A stretch of DNA of 64,000 bases from Pseudomonas gessardii (GCF_001983165.1 NZ_MNPU01000005.1:62001-126000), one strand, 5' to 3'. Positions 1 to 9,849 are shown, counted from the first letter of the stretch. Numbers and translations are program-made. Notes: generated from the letters alone by a model not told the origin.

Positions 1-2
1 AG

Positions 3-131
3 TCCGATCCGCGGGTCAGTGCGGTCATGGGGGAGGAAACCCTGGCAAAGCTGTTTGAGCCTAGAAGTCATCTGGGCATGGCTGAAAAAATCGTCGACAA
101 CGTGCTGGGCAAGGCTGCCGGGCATTACTGA
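3..131 (+). CDS. C-terminal fragment of a fumarase/aspartase-superfamily lyase (adenylosuccinate lyase or carboxymuconate cycloisomerase type)
   Basis: Only the last 42 codons are in the window; the gene starts upstream of base 1. The tail holds the pattern Leu-Phe-(Asp/Glu)-Pro...His-Leu-Gly-Met-Ala...Val-Asp-x-Val-Leu, which resembles the C-terminal helix (L-x-P-x-x-Y-L-G-x-A) of adenylosuccinate lyase and of 3-carboxy-cis,cis-muconate cycloisomerase-like proteins. The stop TGA lies 46 bases before the methyltransferase start, on the same strand, so the two are probably co-transcribed. The exact substrate cannot be read from so short a fragment. Confidence 0.5.
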   Translation, partial: SDPRVSAVMGEETLAKLFEPRSHLGMAEKIVDNVLGKAAGHY

Positions 132-177
132 GTCACCCACCGCTTATGCGGGCGCAGAAATAATCCAGGAGAGAGAA

Positions 178-1251
178 ATGTCAAAGGCTATGGAAGTGGA
201 TAACGCGAAGGTCGAGCAGTTTTCTGCGAGAATCATGGAAGATTATGGCAACACCCTGCGTGGGGCCATGCTCTACATCGGCGATCAGTTGGGCTTGTTC
301 AAGACCCTTGCGGACAGTGAGTGGGTGACCTTGGAGGAGCTGGCGCAAAAGAGCGGCTACAACGCGCGTTACCTGCGTGAGTGGCTGGGCAGCATGGCGA
401 CCGGCAACTACGTCACCTACGATCCGCAAACCAGGCGCTACCGCATGCCGCCCGAATTTGCGCCCGTGCTGGCGGACGAAGAGTCACCGTATTTCGCCGG
501 TGGCATCATCCAACTGAGCGTTCCTTTTGTGAGCATGGCGCCGAAAGTTATCGAGGCCTTCCGCAATGGGGGTGGCTGCGCAGAAGAAGCGTTCCCGCTT
601 GAGACCTGGGAGGGGATGGAGCGCATGACCATGCCCTGGTACAAGCACTACCTTGTCCAACACTGGATCCCGTCGCTGGACGGCGTCGAAGAAAAGCTGC
701 GCACCGGTGGCAGCGTGCTTGATTTTGGCTGCGGCAGCGGCCTGGCCGCGATCACCATGGCCAAGGCGTATCCTGAGGCTCAGGTCTATGGCTGTGACTT
801 CCATGGGCCGTCCATCGAACGTGCGCGGGCCAACGCCAAGGCTGCCGGGGTGGCTGACCGGGTGCATTTTGAAGTCAGTGATTCCGATGCGTTGGTCGGT
901 AAGAAATTCGACTTCGTCACCACCTTTGTGGTGATCCACGATGCCACCGATCCACAGCAAATGATCAAGGACCTGCGCGAATCGACCGCTGATGACGGCA
1001 CCTTCCTTATGGTCGAGCTCAACCTCTCCGATGAGCTGCATGAAAACATGAACCTGTTCGGTCGGGTGATGTACCCGCAGAGCACGCTTTACTGCATGAC
1101 CTGCTCGCTGTCCCATGGCGGTGAAGGGCTGGGTGCCTTCATGGGCGAGGACCGTGCGCGGCAGATGGCCGAGAAGGCGGGGTTCAGCCGATTCCGCAAA
1201 GTCCCCTCGGCCCGACCTGCGCTGCCCGCGTTGTTCGAGCTCAAGCCTTAA
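178..1251 (+). CDS. SAM-dependent class I methyltransferase with N-terminal winged-helix domain
   Basis: A 357-residue protein. The first ~90 residues look like the winged-helix dimerisation domain found in Rv2258c-like and O-methyltransferase-type enzymes (a helix-turn-helix segment including TLEELAQKSGYNARYLREWL). A Rossmann methyltransferase domain follows, with the SAM-binding motif I VLDFGCGSGLA around residue 180, an acidic residue after strand 2 (YGCDFHG) and a motif-IV-like FVTTFVVIHD. I chose the ATG at 178 because AGGAGAG lies just upstream; an earlier in-frame ATG would run through the previous gene. The neighbouring lyase fragment suggests a small catabolic or biosynthetic unit, but the methyl acceptor is unknown. 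A bidirectional terminator follows it and separates it from the convergent glnA. Confidence 0.8.
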   Translation: MSKAMEVDNAKVEQFSARIMEDYGNTLRGAMLYIGDQLGLFKTLADSEWVTLEELAQKSGYNARYLREWLGSMATGNYVTYDPQTRRYRMPPEFAPVLADEESPYFAGGIIQLSVPFVSMAPKVIEAFRNGGGCAEEAFPLETWEGMERMTMPWYKHYLVQHWIPSLDGVEEKLRTGGSVLDFGCGSGLAAITMAKAYPEAQVYGCDFHGPSIERARANAKAAGVADRVHFEVSDSDALVGKKFDFVTTFVVIHDATDPQQMIKDLRESTADDGTFLMVELNLSDELHENMNLFGRVMYPQSTLYCMTCSLSHGGEGLGAFMGEDRARQMAEKAGFSRFRKVPSARPALPALFELKP

Positions 1252-1324
1252 CGCCAGCCCAATCCTGGTGTGAGCGAGACCTGCTCACTCACACCAAGGA
1301 TCGCCCACAGGTATTTTGAACAAA

Positions 1325-1354
1325 AAAATAGCCCTCGAAACGAGGGCTATTTTA
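1325..1354. terminator. Bidirectional intrinsic terminator between the methyltransferase gene and glnA
   Basis: An 11-bp perfect stem (AATAGCCCTCG / CGAGGGCTATT) with an AAA loop, flanked by an A-run on the left and a T-run on the right. It can therefore act on both strands for these two convergent genes. Confidence 0.85.
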
Positions 1355-1395
1355 GTGGGGCTTGGTGTCACGCCACGTCAAGCAGCGCTACCGGA

Positions 1396-2802
1396 TCAGC
1401 AGCTGTAGTACAGCTCGTATTCCAGTGGGTGTACGAAGGTGCGGACCTTGATTTCTTCTTCGCTTTTCAGGGCGATGTAGGCATCGATAAAGTCGTCGCT
1501 GAACACGCCGCCTTTGGTCAGGAACGCACGGCCCTTGTCCAGCTCTTCCAGGGCTTCTTTCAGGCTGCCGCACACTTGTGGGATCTCTTTGGCCTCTTCA
1601 GGCGGCAGGTCGTACAAGTTCTTGTCGGCGGCGTCGCCTGGGTGGATCTTGTTCTGGATGCCGTCCAGGCCAGCCATCAGCAGTGCAGCAAAGCCCAGGT
1701 ACGGGTTGGCGGCTGGATCCGGGAAACGTGCTTCGATACGGCGAGCGCGAGGGCTGGACACGTAAGGAATACGGATCGACGCGGAACGGTTGCGTGCCGA
1801 GTAGGCCAGCATGACCGGCGCTTCAAAACCTGGCACCAGACGCTTGTAGGAGTTGGTCGACGGGTTGGTGAAGCCGTTCAGGGCCTTACCGTGCTTGATG
1901 ATACCGCCGATGAAGTACAGGGCGGTGTCGGACAGGCCGGCATAACCTTCGCCAGCGAAGGTGTTCTTGCCATCTTTGGCGATGGACAAGTGAACGTGCA
2001 TCCCCGAACCGTTATCGCCGTACAGAGGCTTAGGCATGAAGGTCGCGGTACGGCCGTAGGCTACAGCTACGTTGTGTACGCAGTACTTGAGGGTCTGTAC
2101 TTCGTCAGCCTTGGCCACCAGGGTGTTGAACTTCACACCGATTTCGTTCTGGCCGGCAGTCGCCACTTCGTGGTGGTGAACTTCGATGACCAGGCCCATG
2201 TCTTCCATGGCGTTGCACATGGAGGTACGGATTTCGTGGTCATGGTCGAACGGTGGCACCGGGAAGTAGCCGCCTTTGACGCCTGGACGGTGGCCATGGT
2301 TGCCGCCTTCCACGTCCTGGTCGGACATCCACGAGCCCTGGTCGGAGAAGATCTTGAACATGGAGCCGGAGATGTCGGACTTGAACTTCACTTGGTCAAA
2401 GATGAAGAACTCAGGCTCAGGACCCACGAATACGGTGTCACCGATACCGGTGGACTTCAGGTATTCCTCGGCACGCTTGGCGATCGCACGTGGGTCGCGG
2501 TCGTAGCCTTGCATGGTCGAAGGCTCGATCACGTCGCAGACGATGATCAGGGTCGGCTCTTCGGTGAACGGGTCGAGTACGGCGGTGGAGTCGTCCGGCA
2601 TCAGGATCATGTCGGAGGCTTCGATGCCTTTCCAGCCGGCAATGGAGGAACCGTCGAACATTTTGCCTTCTTCAAAGAAGGCGTCATCCAGCGCGTCGCG
2701 AGCCGGCATGGTCACGTGGTGCTGAGTGCCTTTGGTGTCCGTGAAGCGCAGATCAATCCATTTAACGTCATGATCTTTGATGAGTTGAACCGACTTCGAC
2801 AT
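1396..2802 (-). CDS. glnA: Glutamine synthetase type I (GSI-beta)
   Basis: Makes glutamine from glutamate, ammonia and ATP; dodecameric cytoplasmic enzyme and entry point for ammonia assimilation. The 468 residues match the usual bacterial GSI length. The beta-grasp N-terminal domain is followed by the catalytic domain with the metal and ATP-binding blocks ([28 protein letters not shown]). The adenylylation site NLYDLPPEE near residue 397 is present, so activity is expected to be controlled by GlnE. The ATG at 2802 is preceded by GGAGGACACT, a good ribosome site. Transcription is probably nitrogen-controlled: a sigma-54 promoter lies about 100 bases upstream, with NtrC-type sites beyond it. 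The gene is divergent from thiI and convergent with the methyltransferase. Confidence 0.97.
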   Translation of the reverse strand: MSKSVQLIKDHDVKWIDLRFTDTKGTQHHVTMPARDALDDAFFEEGKMFDGSSIAGWKGIEASDMILMPDDSTAVLDPFTEEPTLIIVCDVIEPSTMQGYDRDPRAIAKRAEEYLKSTGIGDTVFVGPEPEFFIFDQVKFKSDISGSMFKIFSDQGSWMSDQDVEGGNHGHRPGVKGGYFPVPPFDHDHEIRTSMCNAMEDMGLVIEVHHHEVATAGQNEIGVKFNTLVAKADEVQTLKYCVHNVAVAYGRTATFMPKPLYGDNGSGMHVHLSIAKDGKNTFAGEGYAGLSDTALYFIGGIIKHGKALNGFTNPSTNSYKRLVPGFEAPVMLAYSARNRSASIRIPYVSSPRARRIEARFPDPAANPYLGFAALLMAGLDGIQNKIHPGDAADKNLYDLPPEEAKEIPQVCGSLKEALEELDKGRAFLTKGGVFSDDFIDAYIALKSEEEIKVRTFVHPLEYELYYSC

Positions 2803-2903
2803 AGTGTCCTCCGGGTGGCTTCGGGCTGGGGTAGTGGAGTAGCCCTTAGAATGTGGGTGATGCCGGCGCGGATAGTCCGCCATGGCAACCTGCCTCACAA
2901 GAG

Positions 2904-2919
2904 AGCAAATTACATGCCA
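2904..2919 (-). promoter_or_regulatory. Sigma-54 (RpoN) promoter of glnA
   Basis: Read on the minus strand the sequence is TGGCATGTAATTTGCT, which fits the RpoN consensus TGGCAyr-N4-TTGCw with the invariant GG and GC at correct spacing. Transcription would begin near 2893, giving a leader of about 90 nt before the glnA ATG. Confidence 0.85.
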
Positions 2920-2951
2920 GTGCCCCGACATGGGTTTTTTGCCTCAAAATG

Positions 2952-2968
2952 GCCCCTATAACGGTGCA
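2952..2968 (-). promoter_or_regulatory. Weak NtrC-type half site upstream of glnA
   Basis: One half (GGTGCA on the plus strand) fits the NtrC dyad; the other half (GCCCCT) is poor. It is centred about 67 bases upstream of the predicted glnA start point. Listed as a weaker companion to the site at 3023. Confidence 0.35.
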
Positions 2969-3022
2969 AATCGTTAAAGCGGCAAAAAATACGCACTGCA
3001 ATGTAGCGTAACGCTTTATTTA

Positions 3023-3039
3023 TGCACTTATTTGGTGCG
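3023..3039. promoter_or_regulatory. NtrC (GlnG) binding site upstream of glnA
   Basis: TGCACTTATTTGGTGCG is a near-perfect dyad fitting the enterobacterial NtrC consensus TGCACy-N5-rGTGCA. It is centred about 138 bases upstream of the predicted glnA start, a normal enhancer distance. It also lies about 50 bp upstream of the thiI -10 box. Confidence 0.75.
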
Positions 3040-3087
3040 CGATACGCCGTTTGTATATTAACTGGTTAAACCTTGAGCGATTTCCGC

Positions 3088-3093
3088 TATAAT
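3088..3093 (+). promoter_or_regulatory. Candidate sigma-70 -10 box for thiI
   Basis: A consensus TATAAT lies 43 bases before the thiI ATG. No good -35 hexamer is found at 16-18 bp; GTTAAA at 3065 is the closest, so this is a tentative call. Confidence 0.4.
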
Positions 3094-3135
3094 CCGCGCC
3101 CCCCTTTTTCGGCTGGCCCTGTGCGCGCTGTTTCC

Positions 3136-4590
3136 ATGAAATTAATCGTTAAAGTCTTTCCCGAGATCACCATCAAGAGCCGACCGGTACGGATGCGTTT
3201 CATCCGTCAGTTGGCCAAGAATATCCGCGCCGTGCTCCGTGACCTGGACCCGGCCGTGGTGGTGAATGGTGTGTGGGACAATCTCGAGCTGGAAACCCGC
3301 GTTACCGACCCTAAGGCCTTGAAAGATATGACCGAGCGCCTGAGCTGCATGCCGGGCATCGCGCATTTCCTGCAGGTGGACGAGTACCCCCTGGGCGACT
3401 TCGACGACATCACGCAAAAATGCAAACTGCACTTTGGCAGCAGCCTTGAAGGCAAGATTTTTTCGGTACGTTGCAAGCGTGCCGGCAAGCACCCGTTCAG
3501 CTCCATGGACGTCGAGAAATACGTCGGCAGCAAGCTGCGTCGCGAGTGCGGCGCCGCTGGAATTTCGCTGAAAGAGCCGCAAATCGAAGTGCGCATCGAA
3601 ATTCGCGACCAACGGTTGTTTGTGATCCACAGTCAGCACAACAGCATCGGCGGCTACCCGCTGGGCGCACTGGAGCAGACCCTGGTGCTGATGTCCGGCG
3701 GTTTCGACTCCACCGTGGCGGCCTACCAGATCATGCGCCGTGGCCTGATGAGCCACTTCTGCTTCTTTAACCTGGGCGGGCGTGCACACGAATTGGGCGT
3801 GATGGAAGTCGCGCACTATATCTGGAAGAAGTACGGCAGTTCCCAGCGCGTGCTGTTTGTCAGCGTACCGTTCGAGGAAGTCCTGGGAGAAATTCTCGGA
3901 AAAGTCGATAACGGTCATATGGGCGTCGTATTGAAGCGTATGATGTTGCGCGCAGCGTCGAAAATCGCCGACCGCCTGCAAATCGAAGCGCTGGTGACCG
4001 GCGAGGCGATTTCCCAGGTCTCCAGCCAGACCCTGCCGAACCTGTCCGTGATCGACTGCGTGACCGACAAGCTGGTATTGCGCCCGCTGATCGCCAGCCA
4101 CAAGCAGGACATCATCGACCTGGCCAACGAAATCGGCACCGCTGATTTCGCCAAGCACATGCCAGAGTACTGCGGGGTCATCTCGGTGAACCCCAAGACC
4201 CATGCCAAGCGCTACCGCGTGGAGCATGAAGAGAAAGAATTCGACATGGCGATTCTGGAGCGAGCGCTCGAGAACGCCAAACTGGTGCCGATCGATCGGG
4301 TCATCGACGAGTTGGGCCAGGATGTACAGATCGAAGAAGTCAGCGAAGCCCTGGCCGGCCAGATCGTCATCGACATCCGTCACCCGGATGCCGCTTGCGA
4401 CGAGCCGCTGGAAATCGCTGGCATCGACGTGCAAGCGCTGCCGTTCTATGCACTGAACGCGCGTTTCAAGGAACTGGATAACAGCCGTCAGTACCTGCTG
4501 TATTGCGACAAAGGCGTGATGAGTCGCCTGCATGCCCACCATTTGCTCAGTGAGGGGCATGCCAATGTGCGCGTTTATCGACCGAGCTAA
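3136..4590 (+). CDS. thiI: tRNA 4-thiouridine synthase / sulfur carrier ThiI
   Basis: Transfers sulfur to uridine-8 of tRNA and, in many bacteria, feeds sulfur to ThiS for thiazole synthesis. The 484 residues show an N-terminal ferredoxin-like plus THUMP region (about 1-165), the PP-loop ATP pyrophosphatase motif SGGFDST at 187-193, and a C-terminal rhodanese domain with the persulfide Cys at about residue 457 ([11 protein letters not shown]). It is therefore the long, rhodanese-bearing form. I chose the ATG at 3136 because the protein then begins [11 protein letters not shown] as in homologues; an upstream in-frame ATG would add 21 unlikely residues. Divergent from glnA and followed after 139 bases by typA. 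Confidence 0.96.
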   Translation: MKLIVKVFPEITIKSRPVRMRFIRQLAKNIRAVLRDLDPAVVVNGVWDNLELETRVTDPKALKDMTERLSCMPGIAHFLQVDEYPLGDFDDITQKCKLHFGSSLEGKIFSVRCKRAGKHPFSSMDVEKYVGSKLRRECGAAGISLKEPQIEVRIEIRDQRLFVIHSQHNSIGGYPLGALEQTLVLMSGGFDSTVAAYQIMRRGLMSHFCFFNLGGRAHELGVMEVAHYIWKKYGSSQRVLFVSVPFEEVLGEILGKVDNGHMGVVLKRMMLRAASKIADRLQIEALVTGEAISQVSSQTLPNLSVIDCVTDKLVLRPLIASHKQDIIDLANEIGTADFAKHMPEYCGVISVNPKTHAKRYRVEHEEKEFDMAILERALENAKLVPIDRVIDELGQDVQIEEVSEALAGQIVIDIRHPDAACDEPLEIAGIDVQALPFYALNARFKELDNSRQYLLYCDKGVMSRLHAHHLLSEGHANVRVYRPS

Positions 4591-4729
4591 GAGCCCGGGG
4601 CTGTTTGCCTGTGGCCTGCGTCACCGGCCCCCCGACTCTGCCGTCAAGCTGTAACGGCAAGGCCTGACTCTACTGTTAATCGCTGCCACGACCTGTCAGC
4701 ACACCGAATCCTCTGATCGAGATACACAA

Positions 4730-6550
4730 GTGATCGAAAATCTACGTAACATCGCCATCATTGCCCACGTTGACCATGGTAAAACCACCCTGGTAGACAA
4801 ACTCCTGCGTCAATCCGGCACCCTGGAGCGCAACGAGCTCAACGACGAGCGCGTGATGGACTCCAACGACCAGGAAAAAGAGCGCGGTATTACCATCCTG
4901 GCGAAAAACACCGCCATCAACTGGAACGGCTACCACATCAACATCGTGGACACCCCGGGCCACGCCGACTTCGGCGGCGAAGTTGAACGTGTGATGTCGA
5001 TGGTCGACTCCGTTCTGCTGCTGGTTGATGCCCAAGACGGCCCTATGCCGCAAACCCGTTTCGTGACCAAGAAGGCTTTTGAAGCCGGCCTGCGTCCAAT
5101 CGTGGTGATCAACAAGGTTGACCGTCCAGGCGCGCGCCCGGACTGGGTTCTGGACCAGATCTTCGACCTGTTCGACAACCTGGGCGCCACCGAAGAACAA
5201 CTGGACTTCAAAGTCGTCTACGCCTCGGCCCTGAACGGCATTGCCGGTCTGGAACACACCGCCATGGCTGAAGACATGACCCCGCTGTACCAGTCGATCG
5301 TCGACAACGTACCTGCGCCGAAAGTCGACCGTGACGGTCCGTTCCAGATGCAAATCTCGGCACTGGACTACAACAGCTTCCTCGGTGTTATCGGCGTTGG
5401 CCGTATCGCCCGTGGTCGCGTCAAGCCGAACACGCCGGTCGTGGCTATCGACGCCACCGGCAAGAAGCGTAACGGTCGTATCCTGAAGCTGATGGGTCAC
5501 CACGGTCTGCACCGTATTGACGTTGAAGAAGCGGCGGCTGGCGACATCGTGTGCATCAGCGGTATGGACTCGCTGTTCATCTCCGACACCCTGTGCCACC
5601 CGGACATGGTTGAAGCAATGGTGCCGTTGACCGTTGACGAGCCAACCGTTTCCATGACCTTCCAGGTAAACGACTCGCCTTTCTGCGGTAAAGAAGGCAA
5701 GTTCGTGACTTCCCGTAACATCAAGGAACGTCTGGACAAAGAGCTGCTGTACAACGTTGCACTGCGCGTTGAAGAAGGCGACTCGGCTGACAAGTTCAAG
5801 GTTTCCGGCCGTGGTGAGCTGCACCTCTCGGTACTGATCGAAACCATGCGTCGCGAAGGCTTCGAAATGGGCGTAGGTCGTCCTGAAGTGATCATCCGTA
5901 CCGTTGACGGCGTGAAGCAGGAACCGTTTGAAAACGTCACCATCGACACCCCGGAAGAATCCCAGGGCAAGGTCATGGAAGAGATGGGCCTGCGTAAGGG
6001 CGACCTGACCAACATGGTGCCGGATGGCAAAGGCCGTGTGCGTCTGGAATACAACATCCCTGCTCGTGGTCTGATCGGTTTCCGTAACCAGTTCCTGACC
6101 CTGACCAACGGTGCTGGCATCCTGACCTCGATCTTCGATCGCTACGACACCATGAAGTCCGGCGACATGTCCGGCCGTCAGAACGGTGTTCTGGTATCGG
6201 TAGAAACCGGCAAGGCGCTGACCTACTCCCTGGAAACCCTCCAGGCGCGTGGCAAGCTGTTCGTTGAACACGGTCAAGAGATCTACAACGGCCAGATCGT
6301 TGGTCTGAACAGCCGTGACAACGACATGGGCGTCAACCCAACCAAAGGCAAGAAGCTCGACAACATGCGTGCTTCGGGTAAAGACGAAACCATCGCCCTG
6401 GTTCCACCTGTTCGCTTCACCCTGGAACAGGCTCTGGAATTCATCCAGGACGACGAGCTGTGCGAAGTGACGCCTAAGTCCATCCGTCTTCGTAAGAAGA
6501 TCCTGGACGAAGGCGAGCGTACCCGCGCTGCCAAAAAGGCCAAGAACTGA
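4730..6550 (+). CDS. typA: Ribosome-associated translational GTPase TypA/BipA
   Basis: A 606-residue EF-G-like GTPase that binds ribosomes and is needed for growth under cold and other stresses. It opens with the P-loop AHVDHGKTT (about residues 12-20), followed by switch-I RGITI, DTPGH and NKVD. Domain II, EF-G III/V-like domains and the TypA-specific C-terminal domain follow. The start is GTG at 4730, giving [10 protein letters not shown] as in homologues. Codon use is strongly biased to C- or G-ending preferred codons, as in highly expressed genes. A strong terminator follows at once. Confidence 0.97.
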   Translation: MIENLRNIAIIAHVDHGKTTLVDKLLRQSGTLERNELNDERVMDSNDQEKERGITILAKNTAINWNGYHINIVDTPGHADFGGEVERVMSMVDSVLLLVDAQDGPMPQTRFVTKKAFEAGLRPIVVINKVDRPGARPDWVLDQIFDLFDNLGATEEQLDFKVVYASALNGIAGLEHTAMAEDMTPLYQSIVDNVPAPKVDRDGPFQMQISALDYNSFLGVIGVGRIARGRVKPNTPVVAIDATGKKRNGRILKLMGHHGLHRIDVEEAAAGDIVCISGMDSLFISDTLCHPDMVEAMVPLTVDEPTVSMTFQVNDSPFCGKEGKFVTSRNIKERLDKELLYNVALRVEEGDSADKFKVSGRGELHLSVLIETMRREGFEMGVGRPEVIIRTVDGVKQEPFENVTIDTPEESQGKVMEEMGLRKGDLTNMVPDGKGRVRLEYNIPARGLIGFRNQFLTLTNGAGILTSIFDRYDTMKSGDMSGRQNGVLVSVETGKALTYSLETLQARGKLFVEHGQEIYNGQIVGLNSRDNDMGVNPTKGKKLDNMRASGKDETIALVPPVRFTLEQALEFIQDDELCEVTPKSIRLRKKILDEGERTRAAKKAKN

Positions 6551-6570
6551 TCCTTAGTTCCAGCTGAATA

Positions 6571-6607
6571 AAAACGCCCCCGGTCGAAAGGCCGGGGGCG
6601 TTTTTTT
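6571..6607 (+). terminator. Intrinsic terminator of typA
   Basis: A GC-rich stem ACGCCCCCGG / CCGGGGGCGT with a short loop is followed by seven T residues. An A-run on the other side would allow it to work in reverse for the convergent YkgJ-type gene, although a repeat element lies between. Confidence 0.9.
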
Positions 6608-6616
6608 ATGCCTTGT

Positions 6617-6716
6617 GATCGTTCCCACGCTCCGCGTGGGAATGCCTCCTGGGGCGCTCTGCGCCCCGCTGCCAAGGGCAAGCGGCTGCATTCCCACGCG
6701 GAGCGTGGGAACGATC
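6617..6716. repeat. 100-bp inverted-repeat element with nested hairpins (not of the REPIN family seen elsewhere)
   Basis: The outer arms are perfect inverse copies: GATCGTTCCCACGC... on the left and ...GCGTGGGAACGATC on the right. Each arm itself folds (CCCACGC-TCC-GCGTGGG), and the middle holds GGGGCG-CTCT-GCGCCCC. It lies between convergent genes, with no reading frame of its own. I recall the same arm sequence as a dispersed extragenic repeat in pseudomonads. Confidence 0.8.
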
Positions 6717-6724
6717 CATCCGGG

Positions 6725-7159
6725 TTAGAACTTGTCGAGCGTGCGCAGCTTGGTCTCGCGCACCACTTCCTTGGGCTTGTACGCGCAATACCCCGGCCGT
6801 GGCCCGATCTTCGGATGATTGCGGCAGGTATCCGGGCGTTTGTCATAAATAGTGCAGAAGCGCGTCTTACGATCCAGGTACAGGCAGTCGTTGTTGCTCA
6901 TGCGCTGCAGGGTAAAGATCTCGGACTTGGAGTTGAACCGTTCGACAATGCCTTCCTTCTGCAAGCGCTTGGCGATGTTCTTCGGCGGGTCGCCGCGCTC
7001 GAATTCATCGACGATGCCAATGCGGATCAAATCCTTGATCTTCACCTCAACCGGCAGCGTGCAGCAGTTGGACGTGCAGCCGCCGCACATGTGGCTGGAG
7101 TATTTCTGCCACGTTTCGAGACGGTCGAGTTCCGCAGCGGCGATCAGTTGAGGCTTCAT
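6725..7159 (-). CDS. YkgJ-family zinc/iron-chelating Cys-cluster protein
   Basis: A 144-residue cytoplasmic protein of the Cys-cluster (YkgJ/CxxCxxCC) type. The N-terminal motif is MCGGCTSNCC, with further Cys in NNDCLYLD, FCTIYDKRPDTCRNHP and PGYCAYKP; the second part is the typical C-x-I-Y-x-x-R-P-x-x-C signature. The family is thought to bind a metal or Fe-S cluster, and its function is not established. I chose the ATG at 7159 because the longer frame adds 13 residues with no better ribosome site. The gene is convergent with typA and divergent from glgP. Confidence 0.8.
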   Translation of the reverse strand: MKPQLIAAAELDRLETWQKYSSHMCGGCTSNCCTLPVEVKIKDLIRIGIVDEFERGDPPKNIAKRLQKEGIVERFNSKSEIFTLQRMSNNDCLYLDRKTRFCTIYDKRPDTCRNHPKIGPRPGYCAYKPKEVVRETKLRTLDKF

Positions 7160-7398
7160 CAGGTTTCCAAGAGGGGCTTTGTCCGGGCGCGCGATCATAC
7201 CGGGATTGGTGATTTTTTGAACAGTATTTTACGGGTTTCGGCTCAAAGGCGGCTTTGGCACGTAAACAGGCACGGCCCCTGCATCTAATTGCTCTATGGA
7301 TGAATGAGTGAAAAAACTGCCGAACCGTCAGTCACGGGGTTTGTCAGACCGTCTAGGCTCTAAGACTTCCCTTCTTCTATCTCGCCCGAGGTGCACCG

Positions 7399-9849
7399 AT
7401 GTCTGAGGAACCGCTTGTACGAGAAGCAGAGGTAGCCGCGTTTCGCGAGGCTGTCTTGACCAAGCTCACTTATGCGGTGGGCAAGGATCCCGATCACGCC
7501 TTTGACCACGACTGGTTTGAAGCCATTGCCCTGGCGGCGCGCGACCATATGGTCGAGCACTGGATGGACCACACGCGGCGTATCTACCGGCGCGGGCAGA
7601 AGCGGGTGTATTACCTGTCCCTGGAGTTCCTGATAGGCCGCTTGCTGTTTGACAGCCTGAGCAACCTCGGCCTGCTGGAGGTGGCGCGCGAAGCCCTCGG
7701 CGAGTTGGGTGTGGACCTGGAGCGCATTCGCCTGCTGGAGCCCGATGCGGCCCTGGGCAACGGTGGCCTGGGGCGCCTGGCCGCGTGCTTTATGGAAAGC
7801 ATGTCGACCTTGGGCATTGCCGGCCATGGCTATGGCATTCGCTACGAGCACGGGCTGTTTCGCCAGGCGATTGTCGATGGCTGGCAGCAGGAACAGACCG
7901 AGCGCTGGCTGGATTTTGGCAACCCCTGGGAGTTCGAGCGCGCCGAGGTGATCTACCCGATCGGCTTTGGCGGCAGCGTCGAGACCGTGCTGGATGAGTC
8001 CGGCAAGTCGGTTCAGGTCTGGTCGCCCAATGAAACCGTGCGCGCGGTGGCCTATGACACCCCGGTGGTCGGCTGGCGTGGGGCCAGTGTGAACACCTTG
8101 CGCCTGTGGCGTGCCCGCGCCGTGGAAGACCTGCACCTGGAGCGCTTCAACGCCGGCGACCATTTGGGCGCCGTTGCCGAAGTGGCCCGTGCCGAAAGCA
8201 TCTCCAGGGTGCTTTACCCGGCCGACAGCACCGAAGCGGGGCAGGAATTGCGCCTGCGCCAGGAATACTTCTTCGTCTCGGCCTCCCTGCAAGACCTGCT
8301 GCGCCGCCACAAAAACATGCACGGCTCGGTATTGAGCCTGGGCGAACACGCAGCCATCCAGCTCAACGACACCCACCCGTCCATCGCCGTGGCCGAATTG
8401 ATGCGCCAATTGGTCGACTTGCACGATATCGCCTGGGATGCGGCCTGGCAGGTCACGGTGGAGACGCTGTCCTACACCAACCACACCCTGCTCCCCGAAG
8501 CCCTGGAAACCTGGCCAGTGGGCCTGATGGAACGCATGCTGCCGCGGCACATGCAGATCATCTATCTGATTAACGCCCAGCACATCGACTCGCTGCGGGC
8601 CAAGGGCATCCACGATTTCGACGTGCTGCGTGCGGTCTCGCTGATCGAAGAAGACAACGGCCGGCGCGTGCGCATGGGTAACCTGGCGTTTCTTGGTTCC
8701 CACAGTGTCAACGGCGTCTCGGGGCTGCACACGCAGTTGATGCGCAGCACGGTGTTTTCCGAACTGCACAAGCTCTACCCCGACCGAATCAACAACAAGA
8801 CCAACGGTATTACCTTCCGTCGCTGGCTGTTCCAGGCCAACCCCAAGCTTACGGCCATGCTGGTGGACGCCCTGGGCCCGGACATCCTCGACAATATGGA
8901 GGAGCGCCTGGTAGAGCTGGAGACCTTTGCCGAGAAGGAGGCGTTCCGCAAGGCTTTCGCCGAGCAGCGCCTGCACAGCAAGCGCGTGCTGGCCGATATC
9001 ATTCATGAGCGCCTGGGGATTTCGGTCAACCCGGCGGCGATGTTCGATGTGCAGGTCAAGCGGATCCACGAGTACAAGCGCCAGTTGTTGAACCTGTTGC
9101 ACACCGTTGCCCTGTATCAGGCGATTCGTGCCGAGCCCGAGGTGAATTGGGTGCCGCGGGTGAAAATCTTTGCCGGTAAGGCGGCGGCCAGCTATCACCA
9201 GGCCAAGCTGATCATCAAGCTGACCAACGACATCGCCCGTACCGTGAACAACGACCCGACCGTGCGCGGCCTGCTCAAGGTGGTGTTCCTGCCCAACTAC
9301 AACGTCAGCCTGGCAGAAAACATCATCCCGGCGGCCGACCTGTCGGAACAGATCTCCACCGCCGGGTTCGAGGCGTCGGGCACCAGCAACATGAAATTCG
9401 GCCTCAACGGCGCACTGACCATCGGCACCATGGACGGCGCCAACGTCGAGATGCACGAGCGCATCAGCTGCGAGCACATGTTTATCTTCGGCCTGAGCGC
9501 CGAGCAGGTGGATGCACGCAAACAGGCCGGTGAATTCAATGCCGCTCCCGATATTGCGGCGTCCCACCGCTTGAACGACGTGCTGCAAGCGATCCGTGGC
9601 GGGGTGTTCTCGCCGGACGATCCGGGGCGCTATGTGGGGCTGATTGATTCGTTGATCGACTACGACCGCTTCCTGGTGTGTGCCGACTTCGATGCCTACT
9701 GGGCCGCCCAGGCGCGGGTCGAAGCCCATTGGCATGACTCCAAGGAATGGTGGCGTTCGGCGGTGCTCAACACGGCGCGCACGGGCTGGTTCTCGTCCGA
9801 CCGAACCATCCGGGAATATGCGACCGAGATCTGGAAAGCCTTGGACTAG
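7399..9849 (+). CDS. glgP: Glycogen/maltodextrin phosphorylase (GT35)
   Basis: Releases glucose-1-phosphate from alpha-1,4-glucan ends, using pyridoxal phosphate. The 816 residues match the family length. Visible blocks are LEFLIGR near the N-terminus, GNGGLGRLAACF, the conserved YxxK-rich KRIHEYKRQLLN, and the PLP-lysine block EASGTSNMKFGLNGA. The ATG at 7399 follows GAGGTGCACCG. No other glycogen gene is adjacent, so it is a solitary phosphorylase here. The preceding ~240 bases contain no second gene, and no convincing promoter could be assigned. Confidence 0.95.
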   Translation: MSEEPLVREAEVAAFREAVLTKLTYAVGKDPDHAFDHDWFEAIALAARDHMVEHWMDHTRRIYRRGQKRVYYLSLEFLIGRLLFDSLSNLGLLEVAREALGELGVDLERIRLLEPDAALGNGGLGRLAACFMESMSTLGIAGHGYGIRYEHGLFRQAIVDGWQQEQTERWLDFGNPWEFERAEVIYPIGFGGSVETVLDESGKSVQVWSPNETVRAVAYDTPVVGWRGASVNTLRLWRARAVEDLHLERFNAGDHLGAVAEVARAESISRVLYPADSTEAGQELRLRQEYFFVSASLQDLLRRHKNMHGSVLSLGEHAAIQLNDTHPSIAVAELMRQLVDLHDIAWDAAWQVTVETLSYTNHTLLPEALETWPVGLMERMLPRHMQIIYLINAQHIDSLRAKGIHDFDVLRAVSLIEEDNGRRVRMGNLAFLGSHSVNGVSGLHTQLMRSTVFSELHKLYPDRINNKTNGITFRRWLFQANPKLTAMLVDALGPDILDNMEERLVELETFAEKEAFRKAFAEQRLHSKRVLADIIHERLGISVNPAAMFDVQVKRIHEYKRQLLNLLHTVALYQAIRAEPEVNWVPRVKIFAGKAAASYHQAKLIIKLTNDIARTVNNDPTVRGLLKVVFLPNYNVSLAENIIPAADLSEQISTAGFEASGTSNMKFGLNGALTIGTMDGANVEMHERISCEHMFIFGLSAEQVDARKQAGEFNAAPDIAASHRLNDVLQAIRGGVFSPDDPGRYVGLIDSLIDYDRFLVCADFDAYWAAQARVEAHWHDSKEWWRSAVLNTARTGWFSSDRTIREYATEIWKALD

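Noticed and set aside
4639..4661. TGCCGT...ACGGCA hairpin between thiI and typA as a terminator
   Set aside because: The stem is only six pairs and no T-run follows it; termination is not supported.
7256..7271. TGGCACG upstream of glgP as a possible sigma-54 promoter
   Set aside because: The -24 part is perfect, but the position of the -12 GC reads GG; without GC at the right spacing RpoN would not bind.
7360..9735. A very long open frame antisense to glgP (about 790 codons), and similar ones opposite glnA, typA, mdoH, hslU and hutU
   Set aside because: These follow from GC-rich third positions in the real genes. The products are His/Gln/Val-rich with no recognisable domain, and the sense frames encode known enzymes in full.
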